From contig JALGAS010000013.1 of NCBI GenBank assembly GCA_023078685.1, positions 439,001-503,000 on the forward strand: a stretch of DNA of 64,000 nucleotides, read 5' to 3'. Below the pieces are notes generated by a model that was not told where the DNA came from, ran no database searches, and saw only the letters and a list, made by a program, of their open reading frames with translations. The DNA comes from Neopestalotiopsis rosae (Eukaryota > Ascomycota > Sordariomycetes > Amphisphaeriales > Sporocadaceae). The translations under genes were made by a program, and so were the position numbers. This document shows, piece after piece, positions 45,455 to 56,490 of this stretch (position 1 is its first letter; every line of letters starts with the position of its first letter).

Positions 45455-48220
45455 TTATTTGATATTGTCGATGTAGCGACGGAGCGCTCCAATCATCAAC
45501 AGATACAGATTGTCATCATCATGACGTCTGGTATCTACTATGTCACTAATAGGAACAACTGTCAGTATGATCAACACGTCCAGCTTCTCAAAGAACTTAC
45601 AAGTTTCGCAATCCTGGAACCGTCTTTGGTAATTCATCATCCAACCACGCCAATCGTTGACTGCCAATCTCGTGGATGCCGAATTGAATGAATTGAATCG
45701 TCACAGCAGTGCGATTCCGGCCCTTTTTCCTCAAGCTTGAGATAAGGGTTTGTATTGGTGCCTCGACTCCTCCACCGGGTTCATCTGAGTCCTGCCACAG
45801 CCCGTCTGTAAGCACGTAGACACTTGTCTTTTTCCCGTTCAACACAACGCGCTCCAGAACAGTTCCGAGCTTGTTCTCCATATTCGTGCTTCCCGGCAGA
45901 GGGCTGTCGTCAAACTTTTTACTGATCTGCTTGACAAGATCATTTGTTTCGCTCTTCAATGTCAATGTCCTCTTTTTCCTGATCTCTCCTGGATTTGACG
46001 TGAAGATCACCTCGACTCCATCCGGGTCTGCCTTCCTAGCCAGACTAATCATTGCCTCCGCAGTACTGATTATATGCGAGATGTGGGCCTTCATCGATTG
46101 CGCGTCATCAATAACAAATACTTGATCGCGATCCTTGAGTTCGTCAATTATCTCTTGCAACCCTTGTGGGAGGTCTCCTCCCTTCTTCCAGCTCTTCTTC
46201 TTCCTCCAGAGATTGACATCATTGGTGGATACAATCGGGAAACTGCGTTTGAATCGCTCTTTCTCATCTCGCGCAACAGCTTCATCTTCCGTAATAGCGT
46301 TCATGCCATTCTTGGGTGCTGCTTCTCTTTGTGTTCCATTTGTGGTCTTTTCTACAGCACGAGGCATTCCGTTTGTGTTGGGGAGATCAGGATAGTGATA
46401 CGAGTCACCACTAGCATCAAAGCTATCGATGGTCTGGAAGGACTGCGAGTTCCTGATTCCTTGTCCATGCAAATGCTCCTGATCAGTCTGAACAGCACCG
46501 TACGCAACGGGAAATGCGCCAGAAATGGTGTGATTCCGAGTCGGCGTCCTCGGTGAAGCTTGATATAATGCCTCTGAGACGTTTGATTCTCTTCGGCTCC
46601 GCTCAAGCAAGGTCTCAAACTTATCGGACAAGAACTTTGGTTGCACTCTGCCTTTCTCATGTGGGATGAGCATTTCATCTTCAATCAGTGTCACCACTGG
46701 CGCTGAAATTCGATCAAAAGCTGGACGTTTGAGAAGTGCTTGCTGGTGAATCTCCTCAATGCACGCGAGGCGCTTTTCACCGTTATGAAAACAGTTTTCG
46801 AGTCCACTACTTGCAAGTTGAGGATTCGAACTTGTTTCTTGTTTTCTCTTTGTCTCATATGTGCTCAGTGAGTTCAAATCCCACAGAATGCAAATGAGCG
46901 CTTCACTGAAGACAGTACCCAACTGCCATATATCTGAATCCAAAGGGAGCTCTTCTAGCGTATCCTCGGTAAATTCTGCTACACGTGACGCTTCAGGGGC
47001 ACCTGTCATATGTCAGCAAATATAGTTGTATGATAGAAATAGGTAAATGTACAATGTGTTCGGCTTCCGCCACTGTCATGACGGCCGTGTTGGCCACGAG
47101 TTCTCTGAAACGGTGTGCTAGTGTCAAAGTCGGTCAGTTTAAAAGCGAATTCATAAGCATCTGCGCCTCCATGCTTGAAAAATAGGATGTTTTCGAACTT
47201 GATGTCTCTATGTGTGCTGTGGAATCGTTAGTTTCCATACGTGAAAAGAATTTTCCCGGTAGTGGAAGCCTCACATGCCCGATGCAAGTCTCCCCGGGTG
47301 ATGCAGATGGTAGACAGCATTCCCCAACTTGAACAGCGCTCTCCACAGGTAAATCAGTTCAGCATTATCTCTGGGTCCCCGATGGCTTTCGAAGAAAGTT
47401 TGGAGGTTGCCATCGGCATGCTCCAGGACAATCACACGTTTCCCATTTTGGATGAATGATCCAAGGTATTCGACTATCGCTTCTTTGGCCCTGCCACCTA
47501 CTGTGTCGAAAATTTCAACCTCCTTTGCGAAAGCTTGGGCTGCGCTAGGACCGGTGTCGGTGTAGACCTTGAAAACGACTTTTGTCTTTTACATAATGAG
47601 CATGGGTCTCTTATGAATGATTTTCGTTGTATCTCGCTACTTACATTGCTGTATTCGCAGCACAGGGGGTCCAAATCGACCTCATTAATGATCGACCTGG
47701 CCATTGGTCTTTGTTGAGTAAGTTGACGAGAAATCTTGATCGGCAGCACTCTTTGGGAATCAAGTTCTTTTTGATGCATCAATTTGTCTGTAGACTGAAA
47801 TCGAACTGGCCAAAATTTTGACCAATGCTCGCCAAATTCCTTGAGCATGTCTTGAAGCAATGGGTCATTTTCTGCGGACTCGGTAAATCCATTTGCGTAA
47901 AACGACTCATCGTGGCGATCATGGCTTCGGAACCAGGCGATGAACCCTGGGCGTCCTATGAAAACCAAGGTTGACCAGACCCGAATGTAAGATGTGATAA
48001 TCACCTCAGAGCTTTGAGGAATGAGATTAGGAGCCCCGGTGTTCAAGATACGGGAGACTGTTGCTCCTGTCCAGTATTCTCTGAGTATGTCTTGTGTAAC
48101 ATAGTTCAGAGGCTCTCCGTCGATGTTGACTCCCATTTTCCATTTGCTCTTAAGGTATCCAATGAACGCAGGGTTCCAAGAGGTTCCCGAATCTGAATCA
48201 TTGTCTTGTTGGGAGCTCAT
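45455..48220 (-). CDS. Protein kinase-vWA domain fusion protein
   Basis: Five exons, 47645-48220, 47275-47585, 47053-47216, 45601-47002 and 45455-45545, give about 847 residues; introns are 50-59 nt. Residues about 1-170 form a novel-looking helical region. A kinase domain follows: VVFKVYT (possible ATP-binding Lys), FAKEVEIF, then HRDIKFEN at about 298-305, LTDFDTS where DFG is DFD (325-327), APE at 352-354 and SDIWQLGTVFSE. A low-complexity linker leads to a von Willebrand A-like domain (about 640-840): VFVIDDAQSM replaces the usual DxSxS metal site, then VYVLTDGLW, and the small last exon supplies DIVDTRRHDDDNLYLL. Adding exon 5 was decided by this vWA ending. A kinase that reads or regulates a vWA protein-interaction module is suggested; activity is uncertain because of DFD. 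Confidence 0.82.
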
Positions 48221-49603
48221 TGCCACCGCAAGGCCAAGTGTGGGGATCCTCAGGCGATAGGAAAGGATGATACAAAGTAGCTGCCGAAGCTGAATACATG
48301 AACGAGGTTGGGTGTAACTGGACGTGGCAAGATGCAAGTTGTTGCGCAATGATGTGCGACAATGATCATTTATCAAATAATTAAGAATTTAAGATGTTAC
48401 CAGGGTAAAAGGAGGCAGGACCGAGTGACAAGTACAATCATACAAAAGCGTCCCGTGGGACTAAGGCGTCCCGGAAACTCGGCTCAAAGGCTGTTCAGCT
48501 AGTCTATTGATTGCAGTCAGAGCATACAAGGGGGAGTTTCTTGCGGTGAGATGCATGGCAACTCGCGAATGTAGAGTGTGGCTATGAACGTACTGAGAAT
48601 GGCTGCGGTGGCGAAGAACGGTACGTTGGGGAGTCGGGGTGATTAGGTGTGATCTATTCTATCATCTTACTTGCATGAGGCAGCTGCCAGCCATCTCGAT
48701 CGAGCTTAGGCACCGCCCTCAACGCCTTGGTTACACAGGTATACATATGTACACAGCGTAGTATTAGAGTTTTTACATATCAAGCCTTTTCAACAAATCC
48801 TAGACAAAATGCAGTGAAAAAAGGGCCTTCCTGCCTCAATGGTTGCCTCGTTGATTACACCATTTGGTTCGCGCACCACAACAGCTATGACTATCGATCT
48901 GGAGGCCCCCGAACTATACCCAGGTGGGATAATATATTTACAAATGCCACTTATCCCATGCTTAAGATAGAAAAGAAAAATACTTCAGCCAAACTGAAAT
49001 CTGCGCGCAGCAGTCGGTATGGATTGAGACTGGTAAATCTTCGCTGGCAAGCACCACGGTCGCCAAGGAAGGCAGGTACACAGGTTTTGGTGTAGCCAAG
49101 CCGCCAAATCGGGGTGGACCACTATTGCGCACCAATTGTATGTCGCATTGGGAGCGAATTGCATTTGGTTTCTCGTGTATTATATTATGCGAAAGCAATT
49201 CAAACTACCTGATACATCGTGAGATACAATGATCATAAATGCTGAAAAGTAGTCAATATAGATTCTACATCTTTGCCGTGGAGTTATCATGATCTTGAAG
49301 TAGCTTGGTGCATTTTAGCGCGATTAATCAACTAGACCAGGTCAGTCCACGGGCATTATCCACCTGGGCAAGTACTACGGTGCTTGCCAGCTATAGGAAG
49401 ACTGTGAAATCATAAAAAAAAGGCTCCAAAAAAGAGTTTTGTAAGAAGCTCTCGTTCTCCAATTGGCACTTTATTTCACGTAGACATGATGATATTTATG
49501 CCATCTTGATATTTATTGCCCATACACACAAACTTTTTCTCACTCAGTATATTTGGCCACCAAAATCGTCCCACATCCCGCCATTTGCTTGACGGTATAT
49601 GCA
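48221..49603. other. Intergenic region upstream of kinase-vWA gene
   Basis: About 1.4 kb with no supported gene. An ATG-proximal upstream extension of the kinase frame to 48376 exists but begins with an atypical basic stretch and is taken as 5' UTR. Confidence 0.45.
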
Positions 49604-51686
49604 TTACACCTTCTCCGAGGCATCCTCTTCACGAATAACTCCGTGCTGGCCCCGCGAGCGCCCTCGCAGACACCGGAAAACAAAAAACCACACTAGGAAA
49701 GTGACAAACATCATTACAACGCAAATTTCCATGAACATCTGGAATACAGGGCTGCGAATCATCCACGCGCTGTCTATCGTGTCGTCTTCCTTCCATTGAA
49801 AAATCCCGCTCTGGAGGAAGCTCTGCGAATTTGTTGTTAGATACTCAACTGACCTGGAAAGACTTGGCATCGCAAGTCTTACAGCAATAAATGTGCCGGG
49901 GAGGAAGACTAGCGTAACAAGTGTGATAATATGCATCGATGCAGTCTCCTTCTCTGTTATGCCGGCGATTTTCTCCATGCGCTGGGCTGACGCCTGCGCA
50001 CTGTGGGCATAGAGTCTGCTAATTTGTACACTCCGATACTGAGAAACCCCATCATACTAAAATGAGACTGGTGGTTAGCCCACGGCATTCTTGTAGGTCC
50101 ACTGATTGGATAACTCACTAGGACTTTTGCTTCTCGAATAAACGACTCGAGACTTTCAAGTTGCTGTTGTTTAATGCGCATAGAATTCTCCAAAGACTTC
50201 AGTCTGGAACTAAATGCCTTGACGTAGTAAAATTCAGAATCCGCCTCATTGTTGTCTGTGAAAATTGATTGTCGAACTGCATCGCATTGATAAAACTCTC
50301 TGAGCTCTTGCATGACATTTGTGTCTAATTTGATGGTCAGGATAGCTTCCTGGACGGCTTCGCCATGACGGTGCAAGTTCTGGTTGTCCTCGAATGAAAA
50401 CATATCCAATTTCAGGTATTTTTCGAGGATGTCTTCTATTTCATCCTCTTCATCTTGGGGTGTCTTCTGGTTGGGTGCGTCCCGGACCCTCTTCCACCAA
50501 GAGTGGAGCTCCTCGAGTATATTCGGTGACGGCTTAGGAGGGTCATCGAGGCTTTTCTTGCTCAAAGTCTTCTGCAAGCCGGATTTGATACTTTGTAAAA
50601 TACTACCCGTTCTGTTGACTTGATTCAATTGATTCGTGCCTGCCCGGCCGAGTTGTTGCTCAATGTTGTGTTTCAGATCTTTGAATTGGGGGCCGATGTC
50701 AATCCGTGCATTGCAGGCTTTGCTGACCGTCTCCCGGATGGCTTGATCCATCTCGTTGATGTACACTTGCCAGTTCTCTTCCACAGTCTCGAGTATTGAA
50801 AGGTGAATATCAAGTGTAGCCGCGAAGGCATGAGTAATTCCAGATTGTTCCGATTGCAACGGATTATCAAGGGCCTCGCATATCTGTTCACGAGTGCTGC
50901 TATTGCCTTTCACGGTCACCCAAAGTGTTCTTCCAGTCTGTACGTCATAAGAATGGTAGATAGCCAGTGGTCGCACAATGAAACTCCATGGTTCTCGAGA
51001 CTTGGACTTCTCGACGACGCGCAAGAGATATGACAATTGTATTTCGGAGCCTGATCGGCCAAGGGAGGGGAGCAGTACTCGACGGGAGGGCGGTGCGAGA
51101 AGGCTTTCGCCTGTGTCGCAAAATGCAAGGCAAACATCTTTAGGCTCTAGCACTCTGCCAAATGAGCAGACTGCTGGAATGAAGGACGGCGAGATCTGAT
51201 GGAATGTGCTGAGATAAGTAAACATGGAATGTGAACAGCTAAGCGGACTTCGAGAGTCTGGTGACTCGATTGCGCTGTAAATTTGTCAATGGTCAGAAGT
51301 TAACAGATCATTTGTTTCTCTTACACGTATCTCACTTGCGGATCCTCATCGCTTCGCTGGAGATGTGCCGCAAGCTCAGGTTGGTTTTTAGCTTCATAGC
51401 TTCGAACTGTGTAGCCAAGTACTCAATCAACCCAGGTGTGTTCGGTACATGCCGGGCTCGGTAGGCAAAACTTACGACAATTTCCATCCTTGAATTCTGT
51501 GATTTTCAGAGAGCTCCTGCTCTCATCGAAAAGTCTCGGTCGCTCATTCTCAAGGGTCCGAGTATAAGACAGTAGTTTTCTCTTTGAATATCCAGTGCTC
51601 AGCAAATTTGCGGGGTATGTGCTAGAAACGGCACAACTGGCCTGGAAGCGGTCTTCTAGATCGAGCATCATCATGAGCAGAAGCAT
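49604..51686 (-). CDS. CorA-like membrane protein with large cytosolic domain
   Basis: Five exons, 51476-51686, 51325-51421, 50119-51274, 49883-50056 and 49604-49822, give about 618 residues; all four introns (50-62 nt) restore a family-like frame. The first exon is less certain: the ATG at 51686 gives MLLLMMMLDLEDRF. The N-terminal 400 residues contain TRTLENERPRLFDE, DSRSPL, FHQISPSF and SIGREPWSF-like Trp segments, a coiled-coil-rich middle, and VLYDGVSQYRSVQ before the membrane part. Two transmembrane helices end the protein: MHIITLVTLVFLPGTFIA and MFMEICVVMMFVTFLVWFF. That layout (long soluble domain, two C-terminal helices, TLxFLPGTF) is the fungal CorA-like family. The GMN filter of real CorA/Alr channels is absent, so Mg2+ transport is doubtful. 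Confidence 0.8.
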
Positions 51687-52924
51687 GCATTCAATGTCAT
51701 AACAACCATTTTGGAATTGAAATTGGACTCACTATATACAGGTCAAATGATGGAGGCTGGTAAAGGCATTGTTGTTCCTACCTATGCTACACCGTATTGA
51801 CAGAGGCATTGCATCGAGAAGGAAGTAAGGTTGGATTCGGACCCAAGGCTGGGATGGAGAAATGAAGGGAGTGCCTGCCAGGCGTTTGGGGGCCTTCTGG
51901 ACGGTACAGCTTCAAGAGCTCATTTAGCGATGTGAAATAATTCTCAGCTACTTCACTGGGCAAAATACCCTTTGCGAAAAGAAAAGTTTGATTGGCCTAT
52001 GGCCGCTGACAGTCTTCCTGAATTCCGCCCGAATCTGCCCGTAAGGCTTCCTTCGGCCTATGGGTGAGCTTTCAGCCACGTTGGGTGCCCGGAAGTATAC
52101 ACACTATACAACTCGCGACCTTGTCGCCTATAGCCAAAATCGCTACACAGCCCACGTTCCTTCCTTGATTTGTGTTCACTGTTTCATCTCGGCTTCTTGG
52201 ATCCAGTTTTTCGACTTGGGAAACCGAGCCACATGGCTTATCCGCTTTTGAGTCTGCTTATTTCGTCATATTGTGCCTTAAGGTGCGGGTGGTCAGTCAG
52301 CCAATACTCTTGCTTATGGTCAAGACTGCTCTTCGCAGGTATTTCTGGGGGCTACAACCGAGGTCAACCTCTGTGAAAGGTAGAAGACGTAGTCATTACT
52401 GATTGTCTATCAGAAGTGGATAAGCATCTGCTGGAACGTTCGAAGTTGCCGCACACAGAAGTAGGCTGTACATACATCAACTCTGATGTTGGCATTGAAA
52501 GTCCGCCGTAACCAACGCTCAAGTCGGTCTTTGCGCAAGCTGTACTTTGGAATTGAATGATGTACGGGCATTGTTGGCATTATGTGGCTTTGGGGTCGGA
52601 TTCAGAGCCAAGCTACGAGGCAGAGATCCCTTTCTTCGTCAACTCAGAAGCCGGGCGTCTGTTCAATAGATTGACTTTGGCTTCGCTGAATGCGCCTAGA
52701 ATTGGGGCGATGGCTTTCACGTCTCGACCGAGTTCATAGGCACTTAAATGCTGTGAAGGCATGGTTGTGAGTGGGTATTTTGAATTCCTCCAAGACTTGA
52801 GGCTCAAAATTCGAAACATGATTTGCTCGAGATTCCTGGGACTTTTTGGCAGACCCCAAAATCCTGAACAGTGAGCAGGCTGTATTTTAAAAAAAAAACC
52901 ACGATCATTCGGTAACCATTACTG
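51687..52924. other. Intergenic region upstream of CorA-like gene
   Basis: No gene could be supported. Small frames at 52060-52402 and 52557-52739 have no family resemblance. The region includes the presumed CorA-like promoter. Confidence 0.45.
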
Positions 52925-53195
52925 CCAGGTTTTCAACACCACATTCTGGATCGGCCAATGGGAGCCGCAGGAGAACCGCCACGCAACCTTGATCAACGCT
53001 ACTCAATCTAATGTGCCAGTATTGATTCGTCGGTTTGCGATGCAACAGCGGAGTGAGTGCTACGCCCAAGTATGGAATCTCCGTCGCTTCACAGAGCCTT
53101 ACCAAATTGTATGGCCACGCGATATGCCGTGTGAGGCTTACTCCTTCACCGGTCCAGCGCAAGTCACCATAAAGGAAGTCAGCGCCGTTGATTAG
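52925..53195 (+). pseudogene. Possible gene remnant or last exon of unknown protein
   Basis: A continuous frame reads VFNTTFWIGQWEPQEN, continues with PVLIRRFAMQQRSECY and ends TGPAQVTIKEVSAVD before a stop at 53193-53195. It is preceded by tactgccag, a plausible acceptor with branch-like sequence, so it could be a terminal exon. No upstream exon could be joined and no family was recognised. Composition is more codon-like than neighbouring frames. Low confidence. Confidence 0.25.
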
Positions 53196-54103
53196 CTATT
53201 GTGGTGTAGTCGGTTGTAGTGGTAGATAAGACAAAGTCCAGCCAGCTATGTCAGTTGTAGCCTTGACATCTGCATCCTGCTCAGAATCTAATGAGACGAG
53301 TCTTTCAGCCCATTGGAGATATCAACCATCACATGAATACAACGCAATATGCATTCAAGTGGAAGAAGCCGGTGCATTGTGCTTCTCAGCGGCCAATATA
53401 TATAATTCAGATCAAACTCAGCCATGATCTGTTTCGCATGTTGGAGCAGAACGAGGTCATGGCGAGTGGAATGAATTATTATTGGTTGGCTATCTACGGA
53501 GTATGTGTACTTTATCGCAGCAATAGAGAGTACATGTACCGAGGTATGTAAGTAGGTAGTGGGTAGCCTTCAGCTTCCGACGCGCGGTATGATAATATCT
53601 GATGAATTTGGGGCTTTATAGCATATGCTGAACCATTGATCAGTTCTGTATCTAAATTTTGCAACACATTAGTTTTCATCCATGACTTCTAGATAGACAC
53701 CTTGTGAAAACCTTGGCAGCGAGAACTGCGGGCTTGTAGACCATATACCGCGCCGTATGAGGACTTTGTTGTCCATGATACCACTTTGACGAGGTGGTTT
53801 TCATGTGGTGCATCTCACTGGATCAATCTTGTGATTGCGCTTATATGGTGAGTCTCTATGGTTAGAACTGCCTGCATATGATCCTGTCTTGGCCTTCAGC
53901 TGAATTCAAAATTGACAGCACGGCGGTTTGGGGGCTTCTCCGGGGCGAGACGTGTGAAGTTAGTGGTCTTGCCGCTGTGGGTCGGGTGTCCAGAGTGCCC
54001 AGCCCGCCTGGACGGCCCTGTCAATTCACCCAAACGTCCCAGTGCCCTAACCCAGCCTGCCTTCATTGGGTTAAGGCAATAACTCCCCCGATCCTACATG
54101 TGA
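53196..54103. other. Intergenic region
   Basis: No supported gene. Frames at 53291-53551 and 53878-54114 lack family features. The latter could hold an upstream exon of the next gene but no convincing junction was found. Confidence 0.4.
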
Positions 54104-54847
54104 CGAACCCCTGAGCGAGCCCGACGGGTCGGACTACATAGTGTAGAAAAGTGGTTACTCTTATTGAAGCCTTCTCCAGAACTGTCACGCCCTTCCTCTC
54201 CGTCTTCACCCCGATATCAACCCTCTCCAGCGCACGACCTGCTGGGCCCCCAGCATGCGGTCATGCGGGTTAGATTCAGCGCCGGTCATGCCCCGCGGCT
54301 GACCAGGCAATATCGAAGAGCTCGTAGTACATATCTCCCGAATAGCCAATGGCTGGATTCTCACCCGGACAAGAAGATCATGGGCCGTCTGATGCGGACC
54401 AAGTATGATGAGCAAGAGTTGAATCTGGCCATCCGTGGTGAAAAGGTTCCCAACTGCATGGGCTTGGAGGTGGCGCGCCGTTGTGTGATCCGGGGGATGC
54501 GCTATCACGATGGGTTCGCCACAGAACTGCGCGGCATGTTCCCAGAGTTCACCAGAGCTCTCAACGCCCGCAGCATCATGAGCGGGAGGATCCCTGAGAT
54601 GCAGGCGCCGGAGGATTTCCCATACTGCATCTGGTATCCAGAGGTAGCACCCGAAGAGACCTATCGCCGGCTGGCTCAGACTTACCCGCAGATGAGATAC
54701 CATATCGGCCGAGCTTGTGCTGTTGCTGGGTACTCTTCACTGTTGCGTGAGCTGCATCTGCTGCCCGATGTTCACATCGCTGCCGAGGCCCGCGATAGCG
54801 GCAACACTGCCATATTCGACTCCATAATGGCGGCGTCGAAGCGATAA
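54104..54847 (+). CDS. Unknown fungal protein, tandem copy A (5' end unresolved)
   Basis: The frame is open from 54104 to the stop at 54845-54847, with its first ATG at 54263 (MRVRFSAGHAPRL); the true start may be in an upstream exon. The N-terminal part is Ser/Pro-rich. From about residue 90 it carries a conserved unit: CVIRGMRYHDGF, RALNARSIMSGRIPEM, PYCIWYPEVAPEETYRRL, PQMRYHIGRACAVAGY and AAEARDSGN. The same order occurs in the next ORF (CVLRGI, RAILARCIMNND, YQIWYPDVASWQTYEEL, PQMKEQIARACIVADY, LREARDAVN). The two are thus paralogous units. No catalytic motif is visible and the function is unknown. Only 7 nt separate the stop from the next ATG, and the frames differ. Confidence 0.6.
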   Translation, partial: RTPERARRVGLHSVEKWLLLLKPSPELSRPSSPSSPRYQPSPAHDLLGPQHAVMRVRFSAGHAPRLTRQYRRARSTYLPNSQWLDSHPDKKIMGRLMRTKYDEQELNLAIRGEKVPNCMGLEVARRCVIRGMRYHDGFATELRGMFPEFTRALNARSIMSGRIPEMQAPEDFPYCIWYPEVAPEETYRRLAQTYPQMRYHIGRACAVAGYSSLLRELHLLPDVHIAAEARDSGNTAIFDSIMAASKR

Positions 54848-54854
54848 TTCCGTC

Positions 54855-55871
54855 ATGAACGACTATGAGCGTACGGTCGACCTGGACGCTGAGCTGCAGC
54901 CGGCTAGTCTTCCTCACGTTTATCTCAACGGCGACACTGCCGTCACGTCGTCGCTGGATCTCAAGCAAGCGCATACCGCTCCATCTGACTACCATAACCC
55001 TGGGTTTCAGCGCAGCCCATTCAATATCACCGAAGACTGGAACATTGCGGAAGAGAGTGTCAGTGAGGATGTACTGGCGAGTCGCCCAGATGTATCACCT
55101 TGGTTGTATACACCACTGCCGCAAGACTACCCGACTAATGCGAACAAGGACGCCTTGATCCTGATGGCGGCTTACTACGGCGACGTGGATCGTTATGCCC
55201 GCCTCCGCCGACCAATTTATCTTGAGCACGAAGCCGCCTGCGTGCTTCGCGGCATCTACCACAATCCATTGTTTGCCAAGTGGTGGTCTATGAAGTCCAA
55301 GGTCGCGCCCGCCTTCAAACGAGCGATTCTTGCACGTTGCATCATGAACAACGATTTGACGGGCATAACCGAACAGGAGCCGCCCAGTGACTTCGATCTG
55401 CCGTATCAGATCTGGTACCCGGATGTGGCTAGCTGGCAGACGTACGAAGAGCTGTTCCGCCGCCGGCCCCAAATGAAGGAGCAGATCGCGCGTGCCTGTA
55501 TCGTGGCAGATTACCCGGGTGTGTACGAGGAAATGGACGTCGACGCGAACTTCTTTCTGCTCCGCGAGGCCAGGGACGCTGTGAACCCATTTTTCCTACA
55601 GGACCAGGAACGTAAGGTGGAAGCCGCCGGTGGCATCAAGGCCCTTCACAGCACCGGGGCATGGAAATGGCGCACGCGCGGAAGGGAATTTGCACCAGCG
55701 AGCCTCACCTTGAAGAAGAACATCACCGAAGGCGGCGGAATTTACACGGACGTGGATGGCATCTACAATGACTGGCACGTGGATGTGGGCAACATCATTA
55801 CAAACATATCGTATCCCGACGAGTTCAAGAAGCAATTGGAGGTAGACATTGTAGAGGAGTTCTGTAGATGA
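54855..55871 (+). CDS. Unknown fungal protein, tandem copy B
   Basis: Single exon, 338 residues, starting MNDYERTVDLDAELQPAS. The middle third repeats the unit seen in the upstream ORF, centred on QIWYPDVASWQTYEEL and PQMKEQIARACIVADYPGV. The C-terminal third (WKWRTRGREFAPASL, GGGIYTDVDGIYNDWHVDVGN) is not present in copy A. The protein is soluble, acidic to neutral, without signal peptide or membrane helix. Its start codon lies 7 nt after the stop of copy A, leaving no room for a separate promoter; the pair may be one gene broken by a frameshift, one dicistronic transcript, or two genes with a promoter inside copy A. Function unknown. Confidence 0.72.
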   Translation: MNDYERTVDLDAELQPASLPHVYLNGDTAVTSSLDLKQAHTAPSDYHNPGFQRSPFNITEDWNIAEESVSEDVLASRPDVSPWLYTPLPQDYPTNANKDALILMAAYYGDVDRYARLRRPIYLEHEAACVLRGIYHNPLFAKWWSMKSKVAPAFKRAILARCIMNNDLTGITEQEPPSDFDLPYQIWYPDVASWQTYEELFRRRPQMKEQIARACIVADYPGVYEEMDVDANFFLLREARDAVNPFFLQDQERKVEAAGGIKALHSTGAWKWRTRGREFAPASLTLKKNITEGGGIYTDVDGIYNDWHVDVGNIITNISYPDEFKKQLEVDIVEEFCR

Positions 55872-56169
55872 ACGGTAGCTTTGCGCAACCCATTTAGTTG
55901 GGCACATTCTTTGAGTCTAGCAATCGCATCCTCTTGAGCCTTTCAATGCAGCCACGAAGTGATTCTCAGAGGTACATACCTATGTACTACTTCAACTGTT
56001 ATGCTTTCATCGAATTCCACTCGCAGCCACTTCTTAAGAATATTCCTGCGCAATCTATACGTCGGAATAGAGATGGCCACTGTAGCCATTTTCAAAATAA
56101 TAACAAAGTCTAACAATAGGACTTGGGTAAAGATGATGCTGGGTGCGTTCAAAGGTTCAACATGTGACC

Positions 56170-56217
<48 letters not shown>

Positions 56218-56490
56218 TTCCCCCAATAGATTGTCTTTGCTGCTGCAGCAAAGCGCTTAGAACACATTCCATTCGATTATGCACTCGCTTTTGTCGCAAA
56301 CTTATCATACTGTATAATTACGGAGATTTTTACTTATCCACCGTATTATGGCAATGATTAAGAGACTGTGTCAAGTTACTTGCAAAGACTGGTTTGGCAC
56401 CGCTCATCCGGAAATGATGCTGGCGAAGGACTCGAACAGTGCATTTCTTTCTTCCAATCGATGCTGACATATTACACAGATTCGAACTTT
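55872..56490. other. Convergent intergenic region with poly(C) run
   Basis: 3' flanks of copy B and of the ankyrin-type gene. Apart from the C homopolymer nothing was recognised. Confidence 0.55.
56171..56217. repeat. Poly(C) homopolymer, 47 nt
   Basis: An uninterrupted run of 47 C bases between gtgacca and ttcccccaat. On the minus strand this is G47. Such runs are rare in fungal genomes, can fold as G-quadruplex or i-motif, and are also typical places for polymerase slippage or an assembly artefact. Frames crossing it read poly-Pro or poly-Gly and are not coding. Confidence 0.95.

Noticed and set aside
55943..56357. Poly-Gly and poly-Pro frames across the C run
   Set aside because: Products of the homopolymer only.
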